DNA of 64,000 bases. Source: Baaleninema simplex PCC 7105 (GTDB taxonomy: Bacteria; Cyanobacteriota; Cyanobacteriia; Cyanobacteriales; Geitlerinemataceae). Of this stretch, positions 22,977 through 37,900 are shown in pieces. Numbering within the stretch: the stretch's first letter is position 1; the number at the start of each line of letters is the position of its first letter. The notes under the pieces were generated by a model that was not told the DNA's origin, made no database searches, and saw only the letters and a list, made by a program, of their open reading frames with translations. The stretch is from positions 1,023,175-1,087,174 of the forward strand of contig NZ_KB235958.1 in assembly GCF_000332355.1 (NCBI RefSeq), given 5' to 3'. A program made the position numbers and the translations under genes.

Positions 22977-25900
22977 TTATTTCACAGAAAATACAAACAA
23001 AGCTACTCCAGCTTCTACTGCTTCAATTTCTAATTCTTTTGCATAAAGAAGCCCCCTCCTTCCTCCATTTTGGAGTGTAAAGTATGTAACAATTGGAGCA
23101 TATTGATGCTGATTTTGATATTGTGCATGTCGAGTAATTGCTTTCCACTGATTTGTTTGGCTTTTAGCTGAATCTCTGACTGATTTTAAAGAATACTTAA
23201 AATCTCCAATTAGCCATGCTTTTGGAGGTTCTTGAGTTGGAGGTGCAGATTTAAAAATAAAGTCAGGAAATGAATTGATTCTAGTAGATCCTCTCCTTCT
23301 TCCATTTTCAATATTTTTGCAATTATAACCATTTCCATTTGGTTTTCCATCTGCTTTTCCTACAGCTGGCTCAAGCCAAAGTGAATCTGGATAAAAATTT
23401 GTTTCACCAATTATACCACAAATAGCTCCTTGAATAGCAGCTTCAAATCTATTGCCAGCTTGTCGAGCTCCTGCTCTTCCTGAAAATTCACTAAAAGAAG
23501 AATAGATATAACCAAATTGTTGAGGTAGCAGAGAGCTAAAGGCAGATATTGCTAGTTCACCTACAACTCCCCTTGCTTTATCTATCAAATAATCTTTAAT
23601 TTGATTAGCTGTGTAAGCTTGTATCTTATTAAGAACACCTTGAATTTCAAAGGAAGTATTAACTTCAGTAATAGTAAACTCCCCAGTCGGATCGCTATAA
23701 ACCAGAGGATTGTTATAAACAAACTGATAGGGATTACTACTCTCCGGCACCGTCTCGATAACCTCAACCGGGTCGCGACTGACAAAGCGTCCCGTCTCGG
23801 GGTCGTAATACCGCGCTCGGAAATGGTATAAGTCCGTATTCGACTCCAACCACTGACCCTGGAAGCGGAAATCTCCCCCTAACCCTTCCGACAACACTTC
23901 CGGCGTCTGCAAATTGCCAAAACTATCGTAGCGGAACTCCGCCACCTCCTGACCGTTGCCATCCACCAAACCAATGACACTTCCCATCGCATCCGTCAGG
24001 TAATATACCGGATTACCCGCCTCGTCCACCCGAGCCAGCGGCATATCCCCCGCATAAGCAAACGCCGCCTCTACCTGAGCGTTGCGAACAATCAAAAACG
24101 GCGATTCGAGTCTTCCCCTTGTCGGAGCCACCACCACGTCCCGTTTTCCTTGCGCGTCCGTCACTTCAACCCGACGACCCTCGCTGTCGTAAGTATACTC
24201 AACAACCGGATTGCCATTAACATCCGAAACTTTGGTCAACTGGTCGTTTTCGTCGTACTCGAACCGTAACGTCTCCCCATCGCGACTGATGGTTTCGACA
24301 CGACCCCCCTCATCGTAAGTGTACGTCTCGATTCCCTGTGACGTATCGATTTCTGTGAGTTGGTGAACGTTCTCGTAGCGGTAAGTTCCCTGAGCTTCCC
24401 CACCCGAAACCGTCTGACGGTTGCCATCGGCATCGTAAGTATAGACCACCTCGTCTAACAAGGTTCCAGTCGCATCGTAGAACGACTCTTTCTCCACCCG
24501 CAGCGAGGCATCGTACTCGATTTGGCGATAGGAACCGTCTTCGCGCGTTATCTTCGTCGGTTCGCCACTGGCAGAGCGATCGTAACTCACCGACGACAAT
24601 ACCGTCGTTCCATCGACTGCTAAATGAGTCATCGATTCGACGAAATCGGTGTTCTCCTTGTAGGTATAAACCGTCTTCACCCCGTTCGGCAACGTCCGCG
24701 AGGTCAGGCGGTTGACCTCATCGTACTCGTAAGCGGTCGTTCCCTGCGTCGGGTCAGTCACCGCCGTTAGATTTCCCACCCCATCGTATCGATAGCGAGT
24801 TTCGTAAGCTTCTGCATCCGCATCGGCTTTCACCGTCACCGCTTCAACTCGTCCCAAAACATCGTAGTCGTAGCGAATTTCACCGCCGTTGGGATAGTCT
24901 ACGCCAGACAACGCCTGAGTTTCGGCATCGTAGTGATAGGTGGTGGTTCCCGTGGCGTCGGTGAGACTTTGTAACTGTCCGGTGGCTTCGTTCCAGTCGG
25001 AGACGACTTCTTCAATCACTTCGTCATTGAAGGAAACCGTTCGTCGCCGTTCCAATCCCGAGGCTGTATAGTCGTAGTCCACCTCGAAGCCAGAGGGGAG
25101 AACCGCTTTTTCTAAACGGTTGTCTGTCTCGGAATAGGTCAGTTCTCGAGTTCCGCCGTCGAGGTAGGTGACGGCTTTCAAGTCGCCGTCGTCGTTGTAC
25201 TCGTAAGACAGCAGCGTTTCCCCTGTCGGACTTTCGACGGCGTAGCCGTTGTCCTCGTAACGGAATTGGTAGAGGGTATTTCCCCAATCCGTAGCGGTTT
25301 CGAGGCGACCGAGTTCGTCGTAGTCGAACAGACGGTCTCGTTGGTTGCGGTCAGTGAGACTCGTCGGATAGTCTTTCGCTTCGAGGAGGTTGTTGCCGAA
25401 CAGGTAGGTTTGACGTTCGGTCGTGCCGTCGGCGTAACGGGTTTCGAGGGGGAGATACTGGTCGCTGCTGATACTGACGGTTTGACGTTCTAAAGCATCG
25501 GTGATGGTGGTCGTGGTCGGCGTATAGTCGAAGAAGGTCGTGTTTCCTCGCGCGTCCGTGGAGGATTTGACTTTTCCGTCGGGATAGTACGTCGTGGCAG
25601 TCGTATATCGCGTGTCGGCATCGAGATGCACCGTTTGACCGCTGCGACGACCGAGGAGGTGGTCGGGAACGTCGGGGTCGGGGTCGGCAATCCCCTCGGG
25701 GAGACGGTCGTAGTGATATTCCGTCTTCAGTCCCGTGGCTTCGTCCGTCACCGTTTTGACGCGACCGATGGGGTCGTAGGTGTAGGTGGTGACTCGTCCG
25801 CTGGGGTCGGTTTCAGTTTTTAACTGACCGTTTTCGTTGTAGGTGAAGGTAATTTCTCCCTCTCCTGGGGTCAGCCAACCGCCGAGTTTGCCGTCTTCGG

Positions 25901-28900
25901 TAAAGCGGCGTTCGATGCGACCGATGGTCGGTGCTTCGAGGCTCGTCCAATCGCTTCCGGCTCCTTCGTAATCGTACTCGACAATCAGACCATCGCCGTA
26001 GTCGGCTTTGAGTTCCCGTCCCGATTTGTCGTAGAAGATTTCTGAGGTGCCGCTACTGTCGGTAAAGGTTTTCAGCCAACCTTGTTTGGTGTTGGTGCTG
26101 GTCGTCACGTCCCCGTTGGGATCTTTAATCCAAAGAGCATTACCAAAAGAATTGATGAGTCCGTATATCGTTGTCCCAAAGGGGTCGGTTTCGCTGGTGA
26201 CGTTTCCACGACGGTCGTAGGTGAAGGCTTGGATGAGATTGCCCTCGGCATCTTCCATTCGCAGTAAGTTGCCGCGTGCGTCGTATTTTTGTTTGAAGGT
26301 GGCTCCTGTGGGTAGGGTAATGGAGGTCTGGTTGCCGTTTTCGTCGTAACCGTAGTGGGTGTACGACGGCTCGGTTCCCGGAGGATGCGGTTCGCTACGG
26401 CGGAGGAGGTTGCCGTTTTCGTCGTAGCGATAGGTGGTGAGGTTGCCGTTGGGGTCGGTGATGGAGGTGACTCGGGTGGGATTGTTGGGGTCTTCGTATT
26501 TGAGTTGGGTAATGTGACCGAGAGCGTTGACTTGTTGGATGACGTTGCCGCGATCGTCGTATTCGTAGAAGGTGGGGTTGTCGTTGGCGTCTTTGACGAT
26601 TTGGGTGGCGTTATCGGGGTCGTAGCTGAAGCTGATGGAATCTCCCTCGACATCCAACGTCCGTTTCAACCGACCTTTCTCGTCGTACTCCGTCCGCACC
26701 GCCGGACGTCCCAAGGGGTCGATTATCTCGTCGAGATAGTGAGGACGCTCGTCCACACCGTAGCCGAACGTCGTCGTCATCTCCTCGCGGTCCGTCACCG
26801 CGACCAAATCTCCCGCCGCGTCGTACTCGTAACTCACCACTTCCCCGTCGGGGTCGGTAATTTCGGTGATGCGACCTTTTGCATCTCGCGCGAACGTCAC
26901 CGCCACTCCCGTATCGCTAAAGATACCGTCGTCGGTAAACGTCAACTCGTTCCCGTTGAGGTCGGTCGCCGCGACCAAATCTCCCGTCGTCCCGTCAATT
27001 TTGTATTCAATTCCGTCCTTTGTCGTCAGCGTATAGGTTCCCCCAAACATTGACGATGCCGGATTGTAGGGAACGCCACTGACGCTCGTATAAGCGTTTA
27101 AACGGTCGTTCCAGACCAACGAGTGTTGGGATACGGACAGGGTCATGTGAGACCCGTCGTCTGCGACGAACTCGGGTGTACGGAACTGTAGAGTTTTCGG
27201 AATATAAGCCCCTTGACTCAACAGCGATTCGATTTGCGGATCGAGTCGAGGCTCGAAGGTAAACCCAACCCGTTTACCTCCCGGAACCGTCACATACACC
27301 CGGTCTCCATCTTTGAATCCCGGCAACTGTCCCAACAGCTCCTGTTCCGGCGTCGGCTTCGGCAAACTCGTCCGCAAGTCCGTATCGCGGAATTCCAAAC
27401 GCCAACCGTAACCTAACTCGTCCGACCAGTTCGACGTTAAAGAATCGTAAGTCCGCGTCACAGAGATGGGAATCCCCGAAACGGGAATCTCCATGTCCGT
27501 AAACGAGAGTTGGAAATTGCCCAACTTCAACTCCCCGGCTACATCGACGATTTCCTCGACGCTCGAGAGGTTCCCCGCTGTATCGGCGGCGGTCAAGCGC
27601 AGGCGATAGCTGTCGTTGAGCAATGTGGTCGGGTCGAACTCTCCCAAGGTCGAATTCGCGTCCACGTCGGTATCTTCGACGCGCAGGAACTCCACGAACT
27701 CGCCCCCGGTCGCAGGAGCCACTTCTAAACTGTAATAATCCAACGTGCCGTCGGGGTCGTGTGCGGTTCCCAGAACGTCGGTGAAGTGGGTAATCGGGGT
27801 TTCCCACACCGTCGGGTCGAGGGACACTACCGGCGGATTCGTATCGCTGGGGTCGAAGACGGATAGGGCGACTGTTGCCGTGGCGACGTTCCCCGCCGCA
27901 TCTGTGGCCCATCCTTCTAAGGTCGAGGCTTCCGATGCCGTCATAACTGCCGTCCCGTTGGCATCGAGTGCCAGGGGTTCGCCGTTGACGAACAACTGCA
28001 ACCCCGTCACGCCGACGTCGTCTGTGGCGGCCACTTGCCAGCGCACCTCGTCGCCGAGATTGGCTTGATAGGTATCGTCGGCGGTGACGAAGATCGGACT
28101 CAAGGGTAACAGTTCCACCTCTGGGGCAGCGGTATCGGCAGCCACCGTCAGCGTAAAGGCTTGAGTCGTCGTCGCCCCAGACCCGTCGACGATCTCGATT
28201 TCGATGGGATGTTGGCCCAGGTCTTCGAGACCCGGCGTCCAGCGCAGGCGACCTGCATCGTCGAGGGTCATGCCTTTAGCGTGCGACTCGTCGTCGAGGC
28301 GATAGGTCAGCGGCGTTCCGTTGGGGTCGTAAGCCCGAATATCGTAGCGATAGAGGGTCTCGGGAACGGCTAACGTCGGCATATCGTTCGACTGAATCAC
28401 GGGTGGCCGATCGTCAAACGCCACGACGGCAAAGCGTTGGCGAGCGATCGCTCCAGCGGGGTCAGTGGCTTGTAGGTCGAATTCGGTGCGACCGGAAGCC
28501 GTCGCCGTCCAAGACAGTCGGCCTGTAACGGGGTCGAGGGTGGCACCGTCGACGGGGGTGTTTAGCGCGTAGGTTAAGGAATCGCCGTCGGGATCTTCGG
28601 CTTCGAGGGTATAGGTGTATTCCGTCCCCACACCGGTCAGTCCTTGGGGGGTCGAGGTAATGCGAGGGGCTTGGTTGACAGCCGTTGGCTCGACGACGAG
28701 GGTGTAACGCTGGCGGTTGAGGTCGTTTTGAGAGTCGCTGGCGATAATTTCGACGGTGTGGGTGCCGAGGGTGGGTGCGTCCCACAGTACCTCTCCCGTC
28801 AGCTCGTCGACCGTCATGCCTTCAGGTCGTTCGCCCAAACTGAAGCGTAGAGCGTCTCCTTCGGGGTCGGTGGCTTCGACGACGTAACGGTAGGGTTGTC

Positions 28901-31900
28901 CGACTCCGGCGGCGGTGGAGGGGACGGAGGTAATGGCGGGGGGCGTGTTGGTGCCGTTGACTTGGACGGTGAAGCCCTGTCCGCTGAAGCTACCCCGGCT
29001 GTCGGTGACGCGGACGGCAAATTCGCGATCGCCGAGTTGAGTTTCGGTCGGTTGCCAGCTCAAAACGCCCGTCAGCGGGTCGAGGACGGCTCCGGTGGGG
29101 GCGTCGTCTAACTGCCAGATGAGGGCATCGCCGTCGGGGTCGATCGCCTCGAGTCTATAGCGGTAAGGTTGCTCGATCGTGGCGACGAGGGTTGGCTCTG
29201 AGGTGACGACCGGTGCGCTGTTCCCGGTTTGGTGGGTAACGTCGACCGTCCAGGTGACGAGTTCCGTCGCGCCCTGGGCGTCTTCGACTTCGATGGCGAT
29301 GTCGTGGCGGCCGAACTGTTCGGCGGTGGGAATCCAGATCGCCCGGCCGGTGTCGTCGATTTCCAAACCCGTCGGACTCGGTGCGATCGCCCGGTAGGTC
29401 AGGGTATCGCCGTCGGGGTCGCGAACGGGGAGGGCGTAGGTGTAGGGAACGCCCACTTGCGCGCGAGTATTGGGCGCGGGGGACTCGGCGATTTGAGGGG
29501 GTTGGTTGGGCTGCGCTTCGATAACCGTCAGGGGGAAGACCTGCTGGGTTTCGGCACCGCGATCGTCCCGCGCGACGAGGGTGAGTTGGTGTTGCCCCAG
29601 TTCGCTGGAACTGGGCGTCCAGGTCAGCCGACCGGTTTCGTCGAGGGTGACTCGGTTCGAGGAACTGTCCGCCAAGCTGTAAGCGATCGCGTCGCCCTCG
29701 GGGTCGATGGCTCGGAACTCGAACTCGAAGGGTTTGCCCACTTGAGGCGAGGGGACGGCCGCGTCGTCGGTAACGAAGACGGGGGCTTGGTTGGGGGCCT
29801 CTACTGTCAGTTGGAAGGCTTGGATCGATCGCGCACCGCGATCGTCCTGCACCCGCAGTAAGAAATCAAAGGTTCCCGTTTGCTCCGCCTGGGGTTTCCA
29901 GACTACCAAACCAGTTTCGACATCGACGAAGGCGCCTTCAGGGGCTAAAGGAAGGTCGTAGGCGATCGCGTCGGCATCGGGGTCGAGGGCGAGGGCGGAA
30001 TATCGCCATTGCTCCCCAGCCGTCAGGCGGTCTTCGGGGGCAGTCGTTTGGAACTCGGGGGCGGCGTTGGGCGGATCGCCAACGTCCTGCAGGCCGAACA
30101 GATGAGAGAAGGTTTCGCCGCCGGTGACCGTCACGGTATCGACGAACGAACCCGTCGGCGGTGCCGTTTCGTGGCGACCGTTGGGTACCACTTGTCGGAC
30201 GTGGTAGGTTCCCGGCAACAACCCTTCAAAATTGAAGTAATAAGGGTCGCGATCGCCGACGAGCGAAAGGGTCGTGTTCGGTTGGGTTTTCTGCTGGGGT
30301 TCGGTCTCGTCGAGCTGTCCGTCGTTGTCGAGGTCGAGGTAGACCGTCACGTTCTCGAGCAACGGTTCGTTGCTCGAATAGAGAGTCCAGCCTCCAAAGA
30401 TATCGAGTAGGTCATCAGGGCGAGTGATTCGTGAGGCATTGGGATCGATGCGCTGCATCGTATCCAAACTGGCTGTCGTACCGATGGCAAACGCTGACAG
30501 ATTGACGTTTGGCTTCTCGCGAAGAGAGGTGACGGCTTCTTCGTCAATGCCAATAAAGCCATCGGACATAAAGATGACGTTCAGGGTCTCGTCATCCGGT
30601 AAGCTATCGGCGAGTCCTGCCGCCACGGTCATTTCCGAGGTTCCCACTGCCGAAGCACCACCCGATAACGGATTTTGAATCGCTTCTCGGTAATCGGCTA
30701 GATTGTTTCCATTGCGATCGGCAGCAACGTTCGTAAAGGGTTGGAAGCCGGGTGTCTCCACGTCCATATCCGTTAGGGCGTTACTGCCGAAGGCCATAAA
30801 TCCCACCTTTACGTCATCGCCACGGTCTTGAGCGGACATCTGTTCGGCCAGCGCGACGATCGAAGCCCATTCGAGATCTTGAACTGACACGGGTCGATCG
30901 CCGAAGTTTTCCAAGGTCGTATTCGGATCGCCCCAATTCACCGAGCGGCTTCCCATGCTGGGCGACGTATCGACGACGAACAGGATGTTAGGGGACTCTC
31001 CCACGACGAAATTGGAATCGCGGTAGCCGTTCCCGTTGAGGTCGTCGAATACGGCGCCGCGAATCGCTCCGGTCGCTGACTGGACAGTAACTTCAAATTC
31101 CTGAACGTCTCGACCGCCGCGACCGTCGGATACTTCGACTTTAAAGCCGTAAGTTTCACCGGCTCGAGCGTCTTGAGGAAACCATCCGAGCATTCCCGTA
31201 TCTTGCGTGACGACCGCTCCCGATGGTCCGTCGATCAAACGGTAGTTGAGGTCGTCGTCTTCAGCATCGAAAGTTTTGAGCTGGTATTCGTAAAACCGCT
31301 GGTTGAGGCCGAAATCGGTCAGCGGCGTGCTGATAATCTCAGGAGCCGTGTTGAGCGGGTCGGGCATCAAGCGGATCGTATATTCTTGAGCTGCCGTCCC
31401 CCCATTTCCGTCTGCCACTTCGAGAGCGACCGGGAATTCAAACAGCGCTCCGTCGCCACCGGATGCCGTGCGGCCGTCTCCAGGGGTGACGATATCGGGG
31501 CGATCGTCGTCTGCCCAAACTTGGAAACGGTAGTTCAGGGGAGATGCAGAGGTTCCACCCTCGAGATAGAGCGTGTATTCTCCATCTTCAGGCAACACGA
31601 CATCTTCCAGGTCTGTGTTAAAGCGCTGCCTCTCGAGCGATTGGTAATTCGGATCGTAGAGTTCCCAGTACAAGCTCGACGTGCCTTGCAACAGATCGAA
31701 ATACAGGCGCTGGTCGGCTCGACCGTTAATTTTGTAAACATCCCCGTACTGACCTGTGGGTAAGCTGCCTTCGACCGGCATCCGCAGCTTCACTTCCCGA
31801 CCGGCACTCAAATCGAGGAGTTGGAATTGGTAATCGTTGGCGCTGTCGTTTTCGCCAGAAATCACCAGATGATAAACCCCGTCTAACTCGAGAGCATACG

Positions 31901-34900
31901 GATTGGTATCTCTCGAGTAATAGAAGTCATGGGAAAATACCTGCTCGCCGTTGGGAGTGTAGAGTTTGGCATCGACATTCTGTCCGGTCATTCCGTTCAA
32001 CAAAATCCGTTGTCCGATCTGACCGTCAAAGTTGTAAACTCGAGCGGCGCGACCGTCTGTCGTTCCCGAGACGGCCTGACCGATTTGGATACGCTCGGAA
32101 GCATCTTGAGAGAACTCTAAGAGTTGCAATCCATACTCGCCACTCCATGGCGAGACTTTTACAACGTACTCACCCGTTTGGGTTAACGTTACAGGGTTTA
32201 TAGTGTAGAGATCGTTACTGCTGCTTATACTAAAAGTTTCCGTACCGTCGGGGGCTATTAGGGTCGTCCGAATATAGTTGTTGACCAAGCTGTCGAAGTA
32301 GACCTGCATTCCCGCCGACGCCGTAAAACGGTGAGTCCGAGTTTCGCCGCTCGGCAAATTCCCCGCAATTTTCGTACCGAGACCGCTCGTGGCGATCGGC
32401 TCTGTCGAAATGTCCGTCACCTCAAAAGAATACTCGTTCGCTCCCGATCCAGAAGACGCCACAGCCAAGGTATACCGTCCGTCAAGAGGCAATGCTGCCT
32501 CAAAATCTAAACTCGCACTCTGCTTCTTAAACTCAGTAAGGGCGCGATTCCCAGGATCGTAAAGATTCCAATAAGCTTCACTGTCTGCCGAGAGCCAATC
32601 GAAATTTAAAACTTGCCCGGCCGTTCCCTCGATTTGATACAGTTCGACCTCAGAGTCTAACACCGTTCCAGAAACCGACTCACTCAAAGGCAAAGGTGAA
32701 GTGGCACTGAGATCGCTCAAGCGGAAGCTGTAATCTCCTGTGGCGGTATTCTCACCGTCAATTTCCAAGCGATAGAGACCGCTTTCTGTCAAAGTTAGAG
32801 GTTTCGACCAATCCTTATCTGGATCGACGGACGATAAAGCGCTGCCACCGGGGGCTAAGAGCGTTGCCGTTAAAGAAGGATCGGCAGACAATCCGTCAAA
32901 GAACAGCGACTGACCGATACGACCGGTAAATTCATAAATGTGGCGATCGCCTGCTCCCTCCAAGGTTCCTTCTACCACTTGACCGAAAGGAAGCGATAGG
33001 GAATCAAACGTAGCAGCACGAACGGTTAGAGCGTAATCGTTGCGCGTTCCGCCCCATCCGAGCAACGCTAACGTATAGGTTCCTTCATCTGTCAGCTCCT
33101 GCTCGATATCGAGATCGAATCTTTGGAAGAAAACCTCCGTTCCGTCGGGAGCATAGAGGGCGTACCGGTCGGTTGATTCTCCAGTTGCCTCGAAATATAG
33201 ATGCGTTCGAGCGTCGCTTTCAAACTGGTACAGTATCGCTTCTCGTTCGCTGGTTCCGAAGTCGCCTGAAAGTTCGATGTCGAGAGGGAGTTCGGGACTG
33301 GAGGCGAGATCGAACAGTTGGAAGCCATAACCCGTAACAGCATCTTTCTCTCCATCAACGATGAGTTGGTAAGTACCCTCTTCACTCAAAGTAAACAGTT
33401 TTCGACCGGAGTATTTTTGCTGTTCCCAGAGTTTTTTACCCCCTTCGTCGAGTAAAGAAACATTAAGAGTACTCGAACTGAAGAGAGGCTGGTAAAACAG
33501 CGTCTGACCCAGCTTGCCGGTAAATGTATAAGTATGTTGCTCTCCCGGCTCGGTTAGCTCGTTCGTTACGGTCTCACCCAACGTTAGATCGAACGTTGGA
33601 AATTCTGGCGTGACAATTTCTAACCGGTAACTATTGTCAGTACCGTTACGACCGTCGAAAACGAGAACGTACTCTCCGTCTCGAGGAAGCGTTGTCTCAC
33701 TATCTGCACTTAGTGATGGGTGTCGCCAAAACAATGACTGACCCGCCGAATCGTAGAGTCGGTAATAATTTGAAGAATCGCCAGTGAGTCGATCGAAAAA
33801 CAGCGTTCGATCGGCTTCACCAGTCAAGCGGTAGGCATCGGCAGCGCGACGGCTTTCGCCAAAATCGCCCGTTATTTCTGTATCGAGGGCGACAGTCGGC
33901 GCCGCCATCAAGTCGAGAAGACGAAGCGAGTAATCGCCCTGTTGTTCTCGATACCCATCAATTTCGAGGGTGTAGGTTCCCGCTTCGTTGAGGAGAACGG
34001 GATTCGGATCGTTCCCGCTCAACAAAAGCGTTTGAACGTGGCGATCGCTCGGAGAAGTAACGGTCGCTTTGATAGAAAGGCTGTAGGCTAAGTTATCCAG
34101 ATACAGCAGTTGTCCGGGCGCTCCCTCGAAGGTATAGGTATCGCGCTCTCCCACTTCTGAAATCGACCCAACAATCGTTTGCCCGAATTCGTAACTCGAC
34201 TCGACGAAGTCGGGCGTTCCCAAACGCACTTCGTAGTCTGTCGTCGTCCCGCGACCTTCAACAACGAGGCTATAACGACCGTCTTTTGGTAAAACGGCCT
34301 CGAATTCCTCAATATCGCTCGATGTATCTGAAGTGGCGACAGCTTGTCCGGCCGCGTCGTAGATCGAATAGACATCGTCTCCCCGCAAGCGATCGACGTA
34401 GATAACTTGACCGGCTGTCCCGTCAAATCCATAAATGTGAGTTGCAGCGGGATCGGTGTCTACACCCACCTTGGAGGTCGAATCGAAAGTCGAGTCGAGG
34501 GCAATTGGGTGAGCGTCGCCTTCTGCATCAACGTCTAAAATGCGGAAGCGATATTCCCCAGTTTGGTCTGATGAAGCATCGATTTCGAGACGATAGGTGC
34601 CCGTGGTCGGCACTTCAAAAAGTTGGCGATCTGAACCGAGAGATTGTCCGCTCCAAATTCGAGCCCCTTGCGGATCGTATAGAGAACCTCGGGGATCGTA
34701 AGAATTTGTACTTTCGAGACCGTCAAACCACAACCGTTGACCGGATTCAGCTTCAAAGGTATAAACGTTAGCTTGACCGGGTTCGGCAATCTCTCCAGAA
34801 ACAAGACTCCCGAATTCAAACGGCTCGATCGGTAACTGGGGAGGCGTGACGATTTCAAAGCCGTATTGTTGGGTGTTCGAGCGAGTGTTACCTTGAAGCG

Positions 34901-37900
34901 CTAGAATATACTCCCCATTTCCCGGTAATTCAAAATCGCCCAAATCGTAACTCAAACGTTGGTAATCAATTCCACGCCCATCTGGAGCGTACAAATGAAC
35001 ATAGTTGTAATAATCTCCCTCTAATCTTTCGAGATACAGGTGTTGTCCCTTCTCTCCCGTAAATCGATACAGTTGAGTGGCGAGTTGGTTCGATAAGTTT
35101 CCACTCACTTCGCTATCGAAGCTTACAGAAGCTGCCCCAAAGTTATCAAGTAATTGAAAACTCACCTCGGTTGCTGAAGAACGCTTAGACTCAATAACGA
35201 GGTCGTAGTTGCCATCTCGCGTTAAAGTTCTTAGTAGCTCGTCACTGTATAGATTGTAATTCTTGAAAACTTCTGTTCCAGAGGGGTCGTATAGCGTAAC
35301 GTATACGTTAGAACCTCGATCGGACTCAGTCAGTCCGTCGAACCAAATTTTCTGACCGATCTGACCGGTGAAGCGATAACGCTTGGTTTCACCGGCTGCC
35401 AGCGATATAGATCGAGGGGTATTGAGTGCTAAAGGAATAGCAGGAACTGGCGGACTCGGTGTAAAATCATCCTCTACCGTGGCAATTTGAAAGCGATAGG
35501 TTCCCGTCGTATCGTCCTGTCCGTCAATTTCAACTCGGTACTGACCACTTTCAGTTAACGGTAGTCTCTCGGAGTCATCTACCGATTCCGAACCAAAGGA
35601 TCGATTGGAGGGAGAAAAAATCTCGTAGTTCAGGTTTGAATTGCCTTCTAGCAATTCAAACGCAATATGCTGACCGATCGCTCCGGTAAAAGTGTAGATA
35701 TCTCGTTCGCCTTTCTGGGCGATTTCACCATTTGCTGGCGTGTCGAGAGCGATCGAAGCTGTTTCTGGAACCGTTGCGACTCGTTCGATCGAATAGTTTA
35801 ACGGTGTTTCCTCTCCCCCAAGAATGCCGAGGTAATAAGTTCCCGATCCGTGTAAATCGATTTCAAAATTATTCTTAAGTTGGCGACTGGCAATACGTTC
35901 GAGGTTAGAGTTGTAAAGATACCAATAAGAACTATACGAGGTTACACTTTCTAAGCTATCAAAGTAAACGGTCTCGTCTGTTCCTCCTTCAAACTGATAA
36001 AACTGAACAGAGAAACCTGGATCTAGAATTCCATCAAGAGAAGTTTGTGATTCGATTTTTGGAGCTGTACTGACATCTATCAGTTGGAAGCCGTAACGAC
36101 CAGTTTGTTCCAAATCACCATCAACTAATAGTTCGTAAACACCATCTTCAGGTAGGCGAACGAGCAAACGATCTCGATCGTCTTTATAGTCAGAATAATA
36201 TTTCCTAATAATAAGGTCTTCTGATGAGTAAGCTGTTTGACCACTGGGACTCGTTAAGGTTATCTCATGTGAAGATGTACCCTCTAGGGCATCGAGAAAT
36301 AAAATTTGACCTTTATAACCGGTTAAGGTATAAACATCGCGATCGCCTTTTTCTGTGAGATTTCCGTAAACCGGCGTATTGAGAGCGAGCGTCTTCTCAT
36401 AGAGATTGGGAGTGACGATTTCAAACTCATAATCCCATGGAGTCGAGGTTTTACCCACAACAGCTAATGTATAAGTATCTTTTCTGGGAAGGACGTATTC
36501 GGGGTCTTCACTCGGCCAATTCTCAGAACTAATTTTTTGATTTCCCGAATCGTAAAGCTTCCAATTTTCACCAGAAAGAGAACTCGGTAAGTCAACGAAC
36601 AAGCGCTGTTCTGCTTCGCCGTTAAATTGATAGAGATGCGTTTCCTCTCCCGGATCGATCCTTCCTGATTGAAGGGTGTCGAAGGCAATACTCGGGGCAG
36701 CGTTGGCATCGAGTACGCTAAATCTGTAAGAGCCAGTATTCTCCCCTGACGCATCGACTACAATACGATAAGTTCCCGTTTCATCGAATGTTATTGGAAC
36801 GTAGTCTTCAACCCTATTAAATTGGCTCTTTTTGAGATTTTGATCGCTCGGGCTGAAAATTGTAGCTTCAATCTTGCTGTTAGTTGAGAAAAGGCGATCG
36901 AAGAGAATGCGCTGTCCTTTCTCAGCCTCGAACGTATAGATATCCTCTTCGCCTTTTTCACCAATCTCCCCTGTAACAGAATGGGAATTGGCATTGATTC
37001 CTAATTGAAGCGGCTGTTCGATTTCGTCAGGCGTAACGATCTCAAAGGCATATTCAATGCGATCGTTAAGATTTCCCTTACCTTGTAGCACCAACACGTA
37101 TTCGCCATCTTCAGGCAAATACAACTCCATGTCATTGCCAGAGAATTGGGACTCAACCGCGACATTATCCGGTCCGTAAAGAACCCATTTAAAGTTGCCG
37201 CTGTTCGTCGTATTATCGATGAAGAGCTTCTGTTCGGCGTTTCCGGTAAAGCGATAGATTGCATCTTGCGTACCCGTCTCTAATACTCCCTCGATCGGTG
37301 TATCGAAAGGCACGAAGGAAGCGAGATCGAGAGAGAGAACGCTAAATCCATAGCTGCCCGTCCGATCGGTGTTGGTATCGACAACAACGCGATACTCTCC
37401 ATTCTTCAGAAGGGTTAGGAGGCGATCGTCACGTTGAGAATATAAGTCAGTAACCAGAAGTTCTTTTCCATCGGGATCGAACAGTGTGAAACTCCAATCA
37501 CTCGCACTGCCCGTATACTGACGCGGATCGAAGTACACGCGCTGTCCGGCAGTTCCGTTAAAGGTAAACGAATCTTGCTCTCCAGGGACGCCGATCTGCC
37601 CGAGAACAGTGTCCCCGAGAATAAACGACGACGACGGCGTCCAGTTTACGACTCCGGTTTCTGAATCGACGGTCAGTCCGTCCGGCCCGTACGATACGCC
37701 ATAGTCTAAGACATCGCCGTCGGGGTCGATCGCATCGGCATCGTAAACGTAAGGCTGCTGAATGTAAGCTTCGACAACTGGCGTCGAGGTAAAGATGGGG
37801 GGACGGTTGGGAGGGGGTTCGATCGCCTCTAGGATGTAGCTTCCTTCGACAACTCCCCCACGACCGTCTTCAACTCGTACCCGCAACGTGTGGTTGCCCT

